Position numbers and translations under genes: made by a program
DNA from: Hydrogenophilus sp.
GTDB lineage: Bacteria > Pseudomonadota > Gammaproteobacteria > Burkholderiales > Rhodocyclaceae
Direction of reading: 5' to 3'
Length of the DNA: 64,000 nucleotides
Assembly (NCBI GenBank): GCA_026416515.1
Contig: JAOAEZ010000001.1
Span: 22,420-86,419, forward strand
The notes under the pieces: generated by a model
The model's database searches: none
Seen by the model: the letters and a program-made list of their open reading frames with translations, nothing else
Told to the model about the DNA's origin: nothing
Part shown: one piece after another, positions 9,968 to 19,700 of the stretch
How positions within the stretch are numbered: position 1 is the first letter of the stretch
How the letters are laid out: each line of letters starts with the position of its first letter

Positions 9968-9968
9968 A
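9963..9968 (-). promoter_or_regulatory. Candidate -10 element for mrcA
   Basis: On the minus strand these six bases read TATAAT, a perfect -10 hexamer about 40 bp before the chosen mrcA ATG (9922). No good -35 is seen 16-18 bp upstream. It overlaps the plus-strand -10 of the pilM promoter, so the two may not be occupied at once. Confidence 0.4.
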
Positions 9969-10009
9969 TCCTTCTTGCGCTTTTCCAGGCATTTTGGTCC
10001 GAGAAAACA

Positions 10010-11038
10010 ATGCGGGAGTGGTTTCAACGCCAACGCCGAAGCTCCGTGGTGGGGGTCGATTTCGGCCCTTCGGCGGTGAAGGGGGTGGTGCTGGAGGGGA
10101 GTCGGGGACGGCCTAGGGTGGTCGCCGCAGGCAGCGTGGCTTTGCCGGTGGGGTGCGTGGATGGTTCAGGGTTGCGGCAGATTGAGCCAGCGGCCGCCGC
10201 ATTGACGGAGTTGCGCACGCAGTTGGGTAAACTCGATCGCGCAGTGATGGCGTTGCCCGATGGGGGCGTCATCCAGAGGGTGATTGAGATCCCTTCTGGA
10301 TTGAGGACGACAGAGTTCGAGGTGCAGGTGCGCGAGACGGTGGCACGCCTCTCTCCTTTTCCAGTGGAGGAGATGCGCATCGATTGGCAGCGTTTGGATG
10401 GGGAAGGGAAAACGGAACGGGTGTTGGTGGTGGCGACGCGCGAGGAGCGTGTGGAGGCATACCGCGCAGTGGCGGAGCTGGTGGGGGTGACTTTGCTCCA
10501 CTTGGAGGTGGAAAGCTTCGCTTTGCGACGGGCGGCGTTTCAAGAAGAGGATCAGGGAAGCGCAGCAATCCTCGACTTGGGACACCAGGCGATTCTGTTT
10601 GCCGTGTGGGACCAACGCGCAATCAAACGGTTCGAACGCGCCCAGGCATTCGATACCTCCGAGGTACGCCAAATACTGCAGAGGATAGGGATGGCCCCCA
10701 CTTCTCAGGAGGATCCAAGTTTTTCAGATTGGGCAGCTAAAATTCGCCGAGAGCTGAGAACAGTGTGCTTAGAGTTGGCCGATGAGGTGGCCCATTTGTT
10801 GCGTTTTTACCGCCATTCGACACAAGAGGGTGAGTCGGTCAACCGCTTGCTTTTGGCAGGGGGATTGGCGGCATTGCCGGGAATGGCGGAGTTGATGACA
10901 GAGCGAGCGGGCTTGCCCGCGGAGGCGATCAATCCATGGGCCGGCTGGCCGGTGAGCGCGGCAGCTTCTGCAGTAGGGGTTTTCTTCCCCCGTTTCGTTT
11001 TGGCGACCGGTTTAGCATTGCGGGGGTTGCGTGGCTGA
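10010..11038 (+). CDS. pilM: Type IV pilus inner-membrane platform protein PilM
   Basis: A 342-aa actin-like cytoplasmic ATP-binding protein of type IV pilus assembly. It begins VVGVDFGPSAVKG, the first phosphate-binding strand of the actin fold. It continues with AAILDLGHQAILFAVW, a second phosphate loop, and LLLAGGLAALPGMAE, the adenosine motif. PilM binds the N-terminal tail of PilN and joins the cytoplasmic ring to PilNO. ATG 10010 is chosen over an earlier in-frame ATG at 9956 because the extension has no homology-like sequence and overlaps the promoter. First gene of pilMNOPQ. Confidence 0.93.
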   Translation: MREWFQRQRRSSVVGVDFGPSAVKGVVLEGSRGRPRVVAAGSVALPVGCVDGSGLRQIEPAAAALTELRTQLGKLDRAVMALPDGGVIQRVIEIPSGLRTTEFEVQVRETVARLSPFPVEEMRIDWQRLDGEGKTERVLVVATREERVEAYRAVAELVGVTLLHLEVESFALRRAAFQEEDQGSAAILDLGHQAILFAVWDQRAIKRFERAQAFDTSEVRQILQRIGMAPTSQEDPSFSDWAAKIRRELRTVCLELADEVAHLLRFYRHSTQEGESVNRLLLAGGLAALPGMAELMTERAGLPAEAINPWAGWPVSAAASAVGVFFPRFVLATGLALRGLRG

Positions 11039-11612
11039 CCTCACGATCGATTTGCTGCCTTGGCGAGAAGCCGCCCTTGCTCGTCGCCGACAGCGTTTTT
11101 GGGTTTTAATGGGGGTAGCGGCAGGGGCAGGGATCGCAGTAGTCGCGAGCGGTTGGTGGTGGTTCGATCGGCTGCATGAACGTCAGGTGGCGCGCAACCG
11201 TTTTTTGGAGCAGAGGATCGCAAAGCTCGAGGAAGAGATCGCCGAGATCGGCCGATTGAAGGAGCTGCTGAGCGGTATACTGGCGCGAAAGGCGGTGATC
11301 GAGTCGCTCGAGACAGCGCGGGTGGAGCCTGTGGTGCTGCTCGATCGTTTACCCCGTTTGCTGCCGTCGGGGGTGGCATTAGAGCAGATTGAACGAAAGG
11401 GGGCCGATTTGACTTTGAAGGGGCTGGCCCGCTCCAACGGGGCGGTTTCAGAGGCGATGCGCGTCTTGGAGGGGGAGGGGGTTTTCACAGAGGTGCGCTT
11501 GATCGAGACGCAGGCGGTGGAGGGTGAGAGGGAAACGGTGGTCCGTTTTACATTGACCTGCCGTTTCAACCGCGAGGCGCTGGCAAACGCTCTACGGGTG
11601 GCAAAGGAGTGA
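11031..11612 (+). CDS. pilN: Type IV pilus assembly protein PilN
   Basis: A 193-aa inner-membrane protein with a GTG start that overlaps the pilM stop by 8 bp. The cytoplasmic N terminus has the conserved INLLPWRE-like motif (here IDLLPWREAALARRRQRF), which docks into PilM. One transmembrane helix follows at about residues 24-43. A coiled-coil stretch (about 50-85) and a periplasmic ferredoxin-like domain complete it. It pairs with PilO to form the alignment complex between motor and secretin. Confidence 0.92.
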   Translation: MADLTIDLLPWREAALARRRQRFWVLMGVAAGAGIAVVASGWWWFDRLHERQVARNRFLEQRIAKLEEEIAEIGRLKELLSGILARKAVIESLETARVEPVVLLDRLPRLLPSGVALEQIERKGADLTLKGLARSNGAVSEAMRVLEGEGVFTEVRLIETQAVEGERETVVRFTLTCRFNREALANALRVAKE

Positions 11613-11615
11613 GCG

Positions 11616-12293
11616 ATGGAGTGGAGAAGGTGGCTCGAGATGCTCCAAGAGCTCGACCCCAATGACCCCGGCCGCTGGCCGATCACGATTCAGGTGGTCG
11701 CATGGTTGTTGGCTTTTGTGGCTGTTCTGGCGCTCGGTTGGACGTTGGTTTGGCGGGATCAAATGGAGATGATCGAACGGACAATGGCGCGGGAGGGACC
11801 GTTGCGCGAACAGTGGCTTGCGAAGAAGAGACAGGCTGTCTTTTTACCGCTCTACCGCAAACAGCTCGAGGCAGCCGAAGCTCAGTTCGGGACTTTGCTG
11901 GCGCGGTTGCCAGGACGGGCAGAGATGGCAGGACTTTTGGCAGAGGCCCACCAGCGAGGGCTTGAGCGCGCATTGGTGTTCGGTCTTTTCCGACCAGGGA
12001 TCGAGGTGGTCCGCGAGGTGCATGCAGAGCTGCCGGTGCTGATCTCTTTGACCGGACCCTATCACGCGATCGCTGGTTTCGTCAGCGATGTCTCCCGCAT
12101 GCCGCGCGTGGTGGCTTTCGGCGATTTCTCTCTGGGGCTCGCGGCTGCCCGGTCGGTACAGGTACCCCTCCCCCCAGGAGCGCTTCGGTTTGAGGGTACT
12201 TTGATCGCTTACCGCTACTTAGATGAGCGCGAACGGTCGCCTGCGCCGCCATCCGGTAAGGAAGGCGGAATACGGGAGGGGAGAGGACGGTGA
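11616..12293 (+). CDS. pilO: Type IV pilus assembly protein PilO
   Basis: A 225-aa bitopic inner-membrane protein that starts 3 bp after pilN. It has a short cytoplasmic N terminus ending DPNDPGRWPI, one helix at about residues 27-47, a periplasmic coiled coil and a ferredoxin-like domain (PGRAEMAGLLAEAHQRGLE). It forms heterodimers with PilN. The C-terminal tail after residue about 205 is charged and proline-rich. Stop overlaps the pilP start by 4 bp. Confidence 0.9.
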   Translation: MEWRRWLEMLQELDPNDPGRWPITIQVVAWLLAFVAVLALGWTLVWRDQMEMIERTMAREGPLREQWLAKKRQAVFLPLYRKQLEAAEAQFGTLLARLPGRAEMAGLLAEAHQRGLERALVFGLFRPGIEVVREVHAELPVLISLTGPYHAIAGFVSDVSRMPRVVAFGDFSLGLAAARSVQVPLPPGALRFEGTLIAYRYLDERERSPAPPSGKEGGIREGRGR

Positions 12294-12871
12294 ACAGAGG
12301 AGGTGTGCGTTGGGGGTGGCCGGTGTGGACAGTATGGTTGACAACGGGTTGCTTCCCTATCCCGTCAGCTGATACCAGCGATCTGGCGGCGTGGATGAGC
12401 GAGGCGGCGAGCCAATTAACACCTCGCGTCGATCCGCTCCCCGAGGTTCAGGATACCCCTCGAGCGGTCTACAGCGCTGAGGAGTGGTTGAGCCCATTTG
12501 ACCGTGCCCGCATTTTTCCTCCACCCACTACCGGCGTGGAGCCCAGCGGAACAAATGCGCCCGATCTTTCCCGGCCGCGCGAGCCACTTGAGGCATTTGC
12601 CTTTGAGGATCTTCAGCTTAAGGGGTTAATTCAGAAAGGGGATTCAGCTTGGGCTTTGATCGCTGCCCCAGATGGCCGGCTTTACCGGGTGACGGTGGGA
12701 AATTATTTGGGCCGAGATTTTGGTCGGATCGTGGCTTTGGAGGAGGTCAGGACCCCTTCGGGAAAAAAAAGTCCGCGCGTGCGGGTAGTGGAACGGCTAC
12801 GCGACGAGTCAGGGCATTGGCGGGAGCGAGAGCGGATCATGGGAGGCATGGGAGCGGAGCAGGGCGAATGA
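12290..12871 (+). CDS. pilP: Type IV pilus lipoprotein PilP
   Basis: A 193-aa product with a GTG start. The N terminus has a lipoprotein signal with lipobox LTTGC (Cys21 the lipidated residue). The periplasmic domain has the family pattern FAFEDLQLKGLIQKGDSAWALI ... GRLYRVTVGNYLGRDFGRI. PilP links the PilNO complex to the secretin PilQ. The stop overlaps the pilQ ATG by 4 bp. Confidence 0.92.
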   Translation: MNRGGVRWGWPVWTVWLTTGCFPIPSADTSDLAAWMSEAASQLTPRVDPLPEVQDTPRAVYSAEEWLSPFDRARIFPPPTTGVEPSGTNAPDLSRPREPLEAFAFEDLQLKGLIQKGDSAWALIAAPDGRLYRVTVGNYLGRDFGRIVALEEVRTPSGKKSPRVRVVERLRDESGHWRERERIMGGMGAEQGE

Positions 12872-14985
12872 GACGCTTCGGCAGAGTTGGGGGGGGGTGG
12901 GTTTGGTGGCTCGGAATCGCAGGATGGCTGGCGGCCCCGGTGTGGGGAGCCAATTTGACCGCGATCGACCTTGGCGTAACAAACGGCCGATCGCAGGCGG
13001 TGGTGCTGCGCTTTTCGGCGCCAGTGGAGGTGTCGCGCCATTTTCAGTCGTTGTCGCCTCCACGGTTGGTGATCGATTTCGCTGGGGGGCGCAATGCAAC
13101 CGGCAGGGGAGAGGTGGTGGTGCGCCGGGGTGAGGTCGAGCGGCTGTTGCTGTTGGAGGGTAGAGAGCGTCTCCGAGTGGTCTTTCTTCTCGAGCGGCCG
13201 GTAATATACCGATTGTTGCCCGACCGCTCGGGGTGGCGGTTGGAGTGGACAGCTTCGGGGGGACAGGAGGTAAGGGGGGAGAGAGGAGGGCCTGCCCCGG
13301 GCGGACCGGTGACGCTGCGCGCCGTGGACTTCCGCCGCGGGGGGGAGGGGCAGGGAAAAATCGTCATTTCTCTTTCCACTTCCCAAGTTTCCCCGCTGTT
13401 AACGGTAGCGGGACCAGAGCGCTTTGAGGTGAGATTCCCCGGCGCAACGGTTCCCGAGACGCTGCGGCGGCGATTCGATGCGACCGATTTTGCGACGCCA
13501 GTTTCTTCTTTTATTCTGGAGCAGCGGGGAAACGATGCGGTTTTGACCGCAGAGGTCAAGGGGGGCGGGCGACCGCTGGCGTACCAGAGCGATACGTCGT
13601 ATGTGGTGGAGGTACCGCCGGCGAGTAGCGCGGGGGGAGAGGGGGCCGGGGAGGGAACGACTCGTTACCAAGGAGAGCGGGTGTCGCTCGACTTTCAGAG
13701 CGTAGAGGTGCGGGCGTTGCTGCAGGTTTTGGCCGATTTCAGCGGTTTTAACATCGTGGCGGCCGATTCGGTAGGGGGAACGATTACGTTGCGATTGGTG
13801 GATGTGCCGTGGGATCAGGCGCTGGATATTATTCTGACGGCTAAGGGGTTGGATAAGAGACAGATGGGAAACGTTATTTGGGTTGCTCCTGCTGAAGAGC
13901 TGCGGAAGCGGGAAGAGGAGCGTTTCGCCGCTCTCAACCAGCGGATGGATAAGGGGGCGCTAGTAACCCAGTCGTTTCAGGTGAACTACCATTCCGCCGC
14001 AGAGATTTACCAGATCTTGACCGGTAGAGGCGGCACAGGGGGCGGCGGCGCAGGGGGTGGCGGAGCAGGGAGCGGCGGGACAGCGGCAGCAGGCGGCGGG
14101 CGGGGATTTTTGTCGCCGCGAGGGTCTGCAACCTACGATACGCGTACCAATAAACTTTTCGTGACCGATGTGGAGGAGCGGCTGGCAGCGGTACGCGCAT
14201 TGCTGCAAGAGGTCGACGTGCCACCTCGACAGGTGGTGATCGAGGCGAGGATCGTTGAGGCAACCAGCAATTTCGGGCGAGAGATCGGTTTGCGTTTGTC
14301 AGCCGATGATGCGCGATTCCGCGGATTGAGCCACGGAGCGCTATTGGCAGTCGGTCCTTTCTCCCGCCCTTATACCCGTCAGTCAACAGCCCAGGAGCTG
14401 CGTTTGACCGATTTCACCAATGTGCAGCTCTCGATTTTTAACCGCTCTTTGACACGTTTCTTGGATCTGGAACTCAATTTGGCAGAGGCAACGGGAAGAG
14501 GACGAATTGTTTCAAACCCTAAGATCTTGACGGCGAATAACGTCAAGGCGAAGATTTCCGTGGGAGATGAGATTCCCTTCGTTCTCCCTTCGACCACTAA
14601 TTCGCCGCCGAGTGTCTCTTTTAAAGAGGCAGCGCTGAATCTTGAGGTGACGCCAGTCCTTACCCCCGATGGACGGGTGCGGTTGAGCGTTTTGGTGGAG
14701 AAAAACCGCGCCGATTTCACACGGACCGTTTTGGGTAACCCCCCCATCGTGAAGAAACAGATTACTACCGATGTGATTGTAGAAAATGGCGGAACGGTGG
14801 TGTTGGGGGGGCTTTTCGAGGAGAGCGAGTCGCGCATGGAGGATCAAGTCCCATTTTTGGGGGAAATCCCCCTCGTGGGTCGGCTGTTTCGTAACGATGC
14901 AACAACCGCTCAGCGTACCGAATTGATGATTTTTCTGACCCCGCGGGTCGTTGGAGAGGAGCGCTCCACTGCACCGCCGCAGTAG
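12868..14985 (+). CDS. pilQ: Type IV pilus secretin PilQ
   Basis: The outer-membrane channel for the pilus, 705 aa. A signal peptide runs to about residue 27 (ending APVWGAN). AMIN domains that bind peptidoglycan follow (residues about 30-240), then an N0 domain (VSLDFQSVEVRALLQVLADF), an N1 domain and the C-terminal secretin gate (VVLGGLFEESESRMEDQVPFLG is near the end). The N1-to-secretin linker has an unusually glycine-rich run at 14027-14101. ATG 12868 overlaps the pilP stop. A longer upstream frame to 12649 reads through pilP out of phase and is rejected. Confidence 0.94.
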   Translation: MRRFGRVGGGWVWWLGIAGWLAAPVWGANLTAIDLGVTNGRSQAVVLRFSAPVEVSRHFQSLSPPRLVIDFAGGRNATGRGEVVVRRGEVERLLLLEGRERLRVVFLLERPVIYRLLPDRSGWRLEWTASGGQEVRGERGGPAPGGPVTLRAVDFRRGGEGQGKIVISLSTSQVSPLLTVAGPERFEVRFPGATVPETLRRRFDATDFATPVSSFILEQRGNDAVLTAEVKGGGRPLAYQSDTSYVVEVPPASSAGGEGAGEGTTRYQGERVSLDFQSVEVRALLQVLADFSGFNIVAADSVGGTITLRLVDVPWDQALDIILTAKGLDKRQMGNVIWVAPAEELRKREEERFAALNQRMDKGALVTQSFQVNYHSAAEIYQILTGRGGTGGGGAGGGGAGSGGTAAAGGGRGFLSPRGSATYDTRTNKLFVTDVEERLAAVRALLQEVDVPPRQVVIEARIVEATSNFGREIGLRLSADDARFRGLSHGALLAVGPFSRPYTRQSTAQELRLTDFTNVQLSIFNRSLTRFLDLELNLAEATGRGRIVSNPKILTANNVKAKISVGDEIPFVLPSTTNSPPSVSFKEAALNLEVTPVLTPDGRVRLSVLVEKNRADFTRTVLGNPPIVKKQITTDVIVENGGTVVLGGLFEESESRMEDQVPFLGEIPLVGRLFRNDATTAQRTELMIFLTPRVVGEERSTAPPQ
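14027..14101 (+). repeat. Gly-rich low-complexity tract inside pilQ
   Basis: A GGC/GGG/GCA-rich stretch encodes alternating Gly and Ala/Thr/Ser (GTGGGGAGGGGAGSGGTAA), with short repeats of the GGCGGCGCAGG type. It lies in a loop before the secretin core. Such slippage-prone tracts can vary in length between strains. Confidence 0.6.
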
Positions 14986-15017
14986 AGGACGCGCAGCGCG
15001 GAGGAGGGAGCGTCGAG

Positions 15018-15587
15018 GTGAAGCCTATTGTACTGGTGGGAATGATGGGGGCGGGAAAAAGTACCGCAGGACGATTGTTGAGCGCCCGGCGCGGCTGGAG
15101 ATTTGTCGATGCGGATGAGTTGCTGGAACAGCGGACCGGAGCGACAATCCCGACAATTTTCGCGATGGAAGGGGAGGAGGGTTTCCGCGCGCGCGAGACC
15201 AAGTTGCTGCACGAGTTGCTGGAGTGCGAGGATTGCGTGATCGCAACCGGCGGGGGGGTAGTGATCCGCCCCGAGAATCGACTGCTTCTGAAACAGAGCG
15301 CAGTGGTGGTTTACTTGGTGGCGAGTTTCGAGGTTTTGTGGGAGCGCCTCCAGAATGATCGGAGCCGACCACTCCTTCAGGTCCCCGATCCGAAAGGGCG
15401 GTTGGCCGAATTGTTGGCCGCGCGCGATCCGTTATATCGCGAGGTGGCCGATTTGATAGTGCCGACAGATAGCGGCCGACCGCTGCGAGGGGTGCAGGCG
15501 ATCGAGATGGCGCTGCAGCGCTACGGGGTCCCACTCCCCCCTTTGCGAGATGAGAACCTAGGAATGGATCTATGTGGCGGACCTTGA
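15018..15587 (+). CDS. aroK: Shikimate kinase
   Basis: Phosphorylates shikimate in the chorismate pathway. The 189-aa product starts from GTG and has the P-loop GMMGAGKST at residues 8-16, the shikimate-binding [11 protein letters not shown] stretch, the ATGGGVV loop and the lid region NDRSRPLL. It follows pilQ by 32 bp and overlaps aroB, the usual pilQ-aroK-aroB order of proteobacteria. Confidence 0.95.
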   Translation: MKPIVLVGMMGAGKSTAGRLLSARRGWRFVDADELLEQRTGATIPTIFAMEGEEGFRARETKLLHELLECEDCVIATGGGVVIRPENRLLLKQSAVVVYLVASFEVLWERLQNDRSRPLLQVPDPKGRLAELLAARDPLYREVADLIVPTDSGRPLRGVQAIEMALQRYGVPLPPLRDENLGMDLCGGP

Positions 15588-16657
15588 ACGTGGCATTAGG
15601 TGGTCGAAGCTACCCGATTGTGATCGGGAGAGGAATCCTCGAGGCAGGGGACGCATTTGCGCCTTTCCTCACTTCGAAACGGGCAGTGGTGGTGACCAAC
15701 GTCACGGTGGCACCGTTATACCTTAGCCGCTTGACTGCGGCTCTGGAACGGCACGGAACTGCAGTGGCGAGTGTGGTGTTGCCCGATGGAGAGCGTTATA
15801 AGAATTGGGAGACACTGCAGCGAATTTTCGATGAACTGGTAGCACTCCGAGCAGAGCGCCATACTCCATTGGTGGCGCTGGGGGGAGGGGTGATCGGTGA
15901 TATGACAGGTTTTGCAGCGGCGTGTTGGCAGCGGGGGGCTCCGTTGATTCAGGTGCCGACTACTTTGTTGGCCCAGGTCGATTCGTCGGTGGGGGGAAAG
16001 ACCGCAATTAACCACCCGCAGGGAAAGAATTTGATCGGCGCGTTCTACCAACCGCGCGCGGTTTTGATCGATACGGAAACATTACAAACCTTGCCGATCC
16101 GAGAATTGCGCGCCGGCGTGGCAGAGGTGATCAAATATGGACTAATTCGAGATAGCGCTTTTTTCGAGTGGCTAGAACACCATATCGAGGGATTGCTGGC
16201 ACTTGAGCCAGAGGTAGTGGCGGAGGCGGTGGAGCGAAGCTGCCGCAACAAAGCCGCCGTGGTGATCGCCGATGAGACCGAACAGGGCGAACGGGCGATC
16301 CTGAACTTGGGGCATACCTTCGGGCACGCGATCGAAACGGCTACCCGCTACGAGACGTGGTTGCACGGCGAGGCAGTGGCTGTCGGGATGATGATCGCGG
16401 CAGAGGTCTCTTGGCGGCTCGGTTGGTTGACCGAAAACGATGTGGCGCGTTTGGAGGGGCTCTTGATTCGAGCAGGATTGCCCGTGCGCGGACCGCAGAT
16501 CGCGGTGGAGGAGATGTGGTCGTTGATGCGTGGGGATAAAAAGGTGAAAGAGGGCCAGCTCCGCTTCGTGTTGTTGAAAGCGATCGGCAAGGCGGTGATC
16601 TGCGCTGAAGTTCCTCAGGAGGTGGTTTCCGCAGCGATGAGGCATCGATTGGGATAG
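15572..16657 (+). CDS. aroB: 3-dehydroquinate synthase
   Basis: Cyclises DAHP to 3-dehydroquinate using NAD and a metal ion. The 361-aa product has [11 protein letters not shown], the NAD loop [14 protein letters not shown], the [19 protein letters not shown] stretch with catalytic Lys, and the metal-binding [11 protein letters not shown]. The start overlaps aroK by 16 bp. The operon continues to a 100-bp gap with its own promoter before gltB. Confidence 0.96.
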   Translation: MWRTLNVALGGRSYPIVIGRGILEAGDAFAPFLTSKRAVVVTNVTVAPLYLSRLTAALERHGTAVASVVLPDGERYKNWETLQRIFDELVALRAERHTPLVALGGGVIGDMTGFAAACWQRGAPLIQVPTTLLAQVDSSVGGKTAINHPQGKNLIGAFYQPRAVLIDTETLQTLPIRELRAGVAEVIKYGLIRDSAFFEWLEHHIEGLLALEPEVVAEAVERSCRNKAAVVIADETEQGERAILNLGHTFGHAIETATRYETWLHGEAVAVGMMIAAEVSWRLGWLTENDVARLEGLLIRAGLPVRGPQIAVEEMWSLMRGDKKVKEGQLRFVLLKAIGKAVICAEVPQEVVSAAMRHRLG

Positions 16658-16691
16658 GCCCGCCGAGAGCACAGCGCGCGAGGGGGGTAGT

Positions 16692-16720
16692 TTGGCCATT
16701 GATAAGGAGTGCGCTATACT
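16692..16720 (+). promoter_or_regulatory. Candidate promoter for gltBD
   Basis: TTGGCC at 16692-16697 and TATACT at 16715-16720 are separated by 17 bp, a good sigma-70 layout 37 bp before the gltB ATG. The -10 matches consensus at 5 of 6 positions. The -35 has only TTG conserved at its start. Confidence 0.5.
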
Positions 16721-16757
16721 CAGTAAGTTTGTCCGATTTTGACCGAAGGGAGCGCCG

Positions 16758-19700
16758 ATGTCGGAGAGAGCGGACGGGTTGTATCAGACGAGCTTTGAAC
16801 ACGATGCTTGTGGGGTTGGCTTTGTGGCCCATATCAAGGGCGAGAAACGCCACGAGTTTATCAAACAGGGATTACAAATTTTGGTCAACCTCGATCATCG
16901 TGGGGCAGTCGGCGCCGATCCGCTGCAGGGGGATGGAGCAGGAATCCTGATCCAGATTCCCGATCGTCTTTACCGCGAGGAGATGGCCGAAAGGGGAGTG
17001 AAGTTGCCGGATCCGGGAGATTACGGCGTGGCAATGGTATTCTTACCCCGCGAGCCGGCAGCACGCCGGGCGTGCGAGGAGGCTTTGGAGCGAGCGGTTT
17101 TGGCCGAAGGGCAGGTGGTGCTCGGGTGGCGCGATGTGCCAGTAAAACGCGATTTGCCGATGTCCCCCGCAGTAAAGGCTAAAGAGCCGGTGATCCGCCA
17201 GCTTTTTGTGGGGCGGGGGCGGGGAATCACGGTGACCGACGCGCTGGAGCGGAAGTTGTACGTGATCCGCCGGCGAGCAGCAAATACAATCCAAAGGCTG
17301 AAATTAGAACATGCGAAGGAGTTCTATGTTCCGTCGATGTCGGCAAGAACCGTGGTGTATAAAGGGCAGCTTTTGGCCCATCAGGTGGGGGAGTATTACC
17401 TCGATTTAAGGGATCCCCGTTGTGAGTCGGCGCTGGCATTGGTCCATCAGCGCTTTTCGACCAATACCTTCCCGGAGTGGCGGTTGGCCCACCCGTTCCG
17501 AATGATCGCCCACAACGGGGAGATCAATACCTTGCGCGGAAATTACAACTGGATGCGGGCGAGAGAGCGCGGGGTCTATTCGCCGTTGCTAGGGGATGAC
17601 TTGAAGAAGTTGTGGCCGATCATCTATCCAGGACAGTCCGATTCTGCCTCTTTCGATAACGCGCTTGAGTTCTTGGTAATGGCCGGTTACCCCCTCGCCC
17701 ATGCGGTGATGATGCTGATCCCGGAGGCCTGGGAGGAGCATACGGGAATGGATCCCGCCCGACGCGCTTTTTACGAGTACCACGCGGCGATGATGGAGCC
17801 GTGGGATGGACCAGCGGCGGTGGCGTTTACCGACGGTAGACAAATCGGGGCCACTCTGGATCGCAATGGTTTGCGACCCGCGCGCTATTGCATTACCGAT
17901 GATGGGGTTGTCATTATGGCGTCGGAGGCGGGGGTTTTGCCGATCCCAGAGGAGCGGATCGTCCGCAAGTGGCGATTGCAACCGGGGAAAATGTTTTTGA
18001 TCGATATGCGCCAAGGGCGAATCATCGAGGATGAGGAGTTAAAAGCCTCCTTGGCGAGCGCGAAGCCTTACCGTGAGTGGTTGGCAAAAATTAATATTCC
18101 TATCCATACGTTACCCGCACCACGGGAGGATCAGATCGAAAAAAACCTGAGCAAACAGCCGATTTTGAACATCCAGAGGGCGTTCGGCTTTACCCAAGAG
18201 GATATTAAATTTGTCTTGGAGCCGATGGCGAAGTCGGGGGAGGAGGCGGTAGGATCTATGGGAAATGATGCCCCCCTCGAGGTTCTTTCGGAACGGCCGA
18301 AATTGCTCTACCACTATTTTCGCCAACTCTTTGCGCAAGTGACTAACCCTCCGATCGATCCTATCCGCGAACAGTTGGTGATGTCGCTCGTCTCTTTTAT
18401 CGGTCCTAAGCCGAATCTGCTCGAGCTCAATGAGTCGAACCCACCTTACCGCTTAGAGGTTCCTCAACCTGTTCTCGATTTTGAGGCGATGGCGAGGTTG
18501 CGCCACATTGCCGAATATACCGATGATCGTTTTCGTAGTTTCGAGCTGGATATTACTTACCCAGTGGCGTGGGGTAAGGAGGCAGTGGAGGCATTTTTGG
18601 CGTCGCTGCAGGCGCGCGCTGAGGATGCGGTGCTAGAGGGGTATAACATTTTGATCCTCTCCGACCGCTTGGTGGATCGCGACCGGGTTGCGGTTCCGGC
18701 GCTTCTCGCCCTTTCAGCAGTCCATCAGCATTTAGTGAATAAGGGACTTCGTACCCGAACGGGATTGGTGGTGGAGACGGGCTCAGCTCGCGAGGTGCAT
18801 CACTTCGCAGTACTAGCAGGGTACGGCGCGGAGGCAGTCCATCCTTACCTCGCACTCCTTACTCTGCGCGAGATGGCGGGAGGCGATGAGGCAGTAGCGG
18901 AGAAATACCAAAAGCACTTTATCAAAGCGGTCGGTAAGGGGCTGTTGAAGGTGATGTCCAAAATGGGCATCTCTACCTATATGTCTTATACCGGCGCTCA
19001 GATTTTCGAGGCATTGGGGATTTCCCAGGAAGTTTGCGATAAGTACTTTACAGGAACCGTCAGCCCCGTCGGGGGAATCGATCTCTTCACGATTATGGAA
19101 GAGGCGATCCGGATGCATCAGGCAGCTTACGGCAAAGAGGCTACCTCTGCCAAGATGCTGGAAGTGGGGGGGGAATACGCGTGGCGCGCTAAAGGCGAAG
19201 AGCATATGTGGACGCCCGAGGCAATCGCCAAAATGCAGCACGCGGTTCGCACAGGTCGCTACGAGACCTATCTCGAGTATGCACGCATCATCAACGACCA
19301 GAGCACCCGTTTGATGACGCTGCGTAGCCTTTTTGTATTTAAAAAAGCGAGTCAGCCTGTGCCGATCGAGGAGGTGGAGCCTGCCAGCGAAATCGTGAAA
19401 CGCTTCGCGACAGGCGCGATGTCCCTGGGGTCGATCTCGACAGAGGCGCATACCACTTTAGCGATCGCGATGAACCGAATCGGCGGAAAGTCCAACACGG
19501 GCGAAGGGGGAGAGGATCCCGCCCGCTTTCAGCCGATCACCGAGGCGACGACATTGGCAGCCGTTTTGGGGAAAAATCGGGTAGAGCGCGATATTCCGTT
19601 GAAGCCGGGAGATAGCCTGCGCTCGGCGATCAAACAGGTTGCGTCGGGCCGCTTTGGCGTCACCACAGAATACCTGGTCAATGCCGATCAGATCCAGATC

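Noticed and set aside
12649..12867. Upstream extension of the pilQ frame
   Set aside because: It overlaps pilP in another frame and the signal peptide starts only at 12868.
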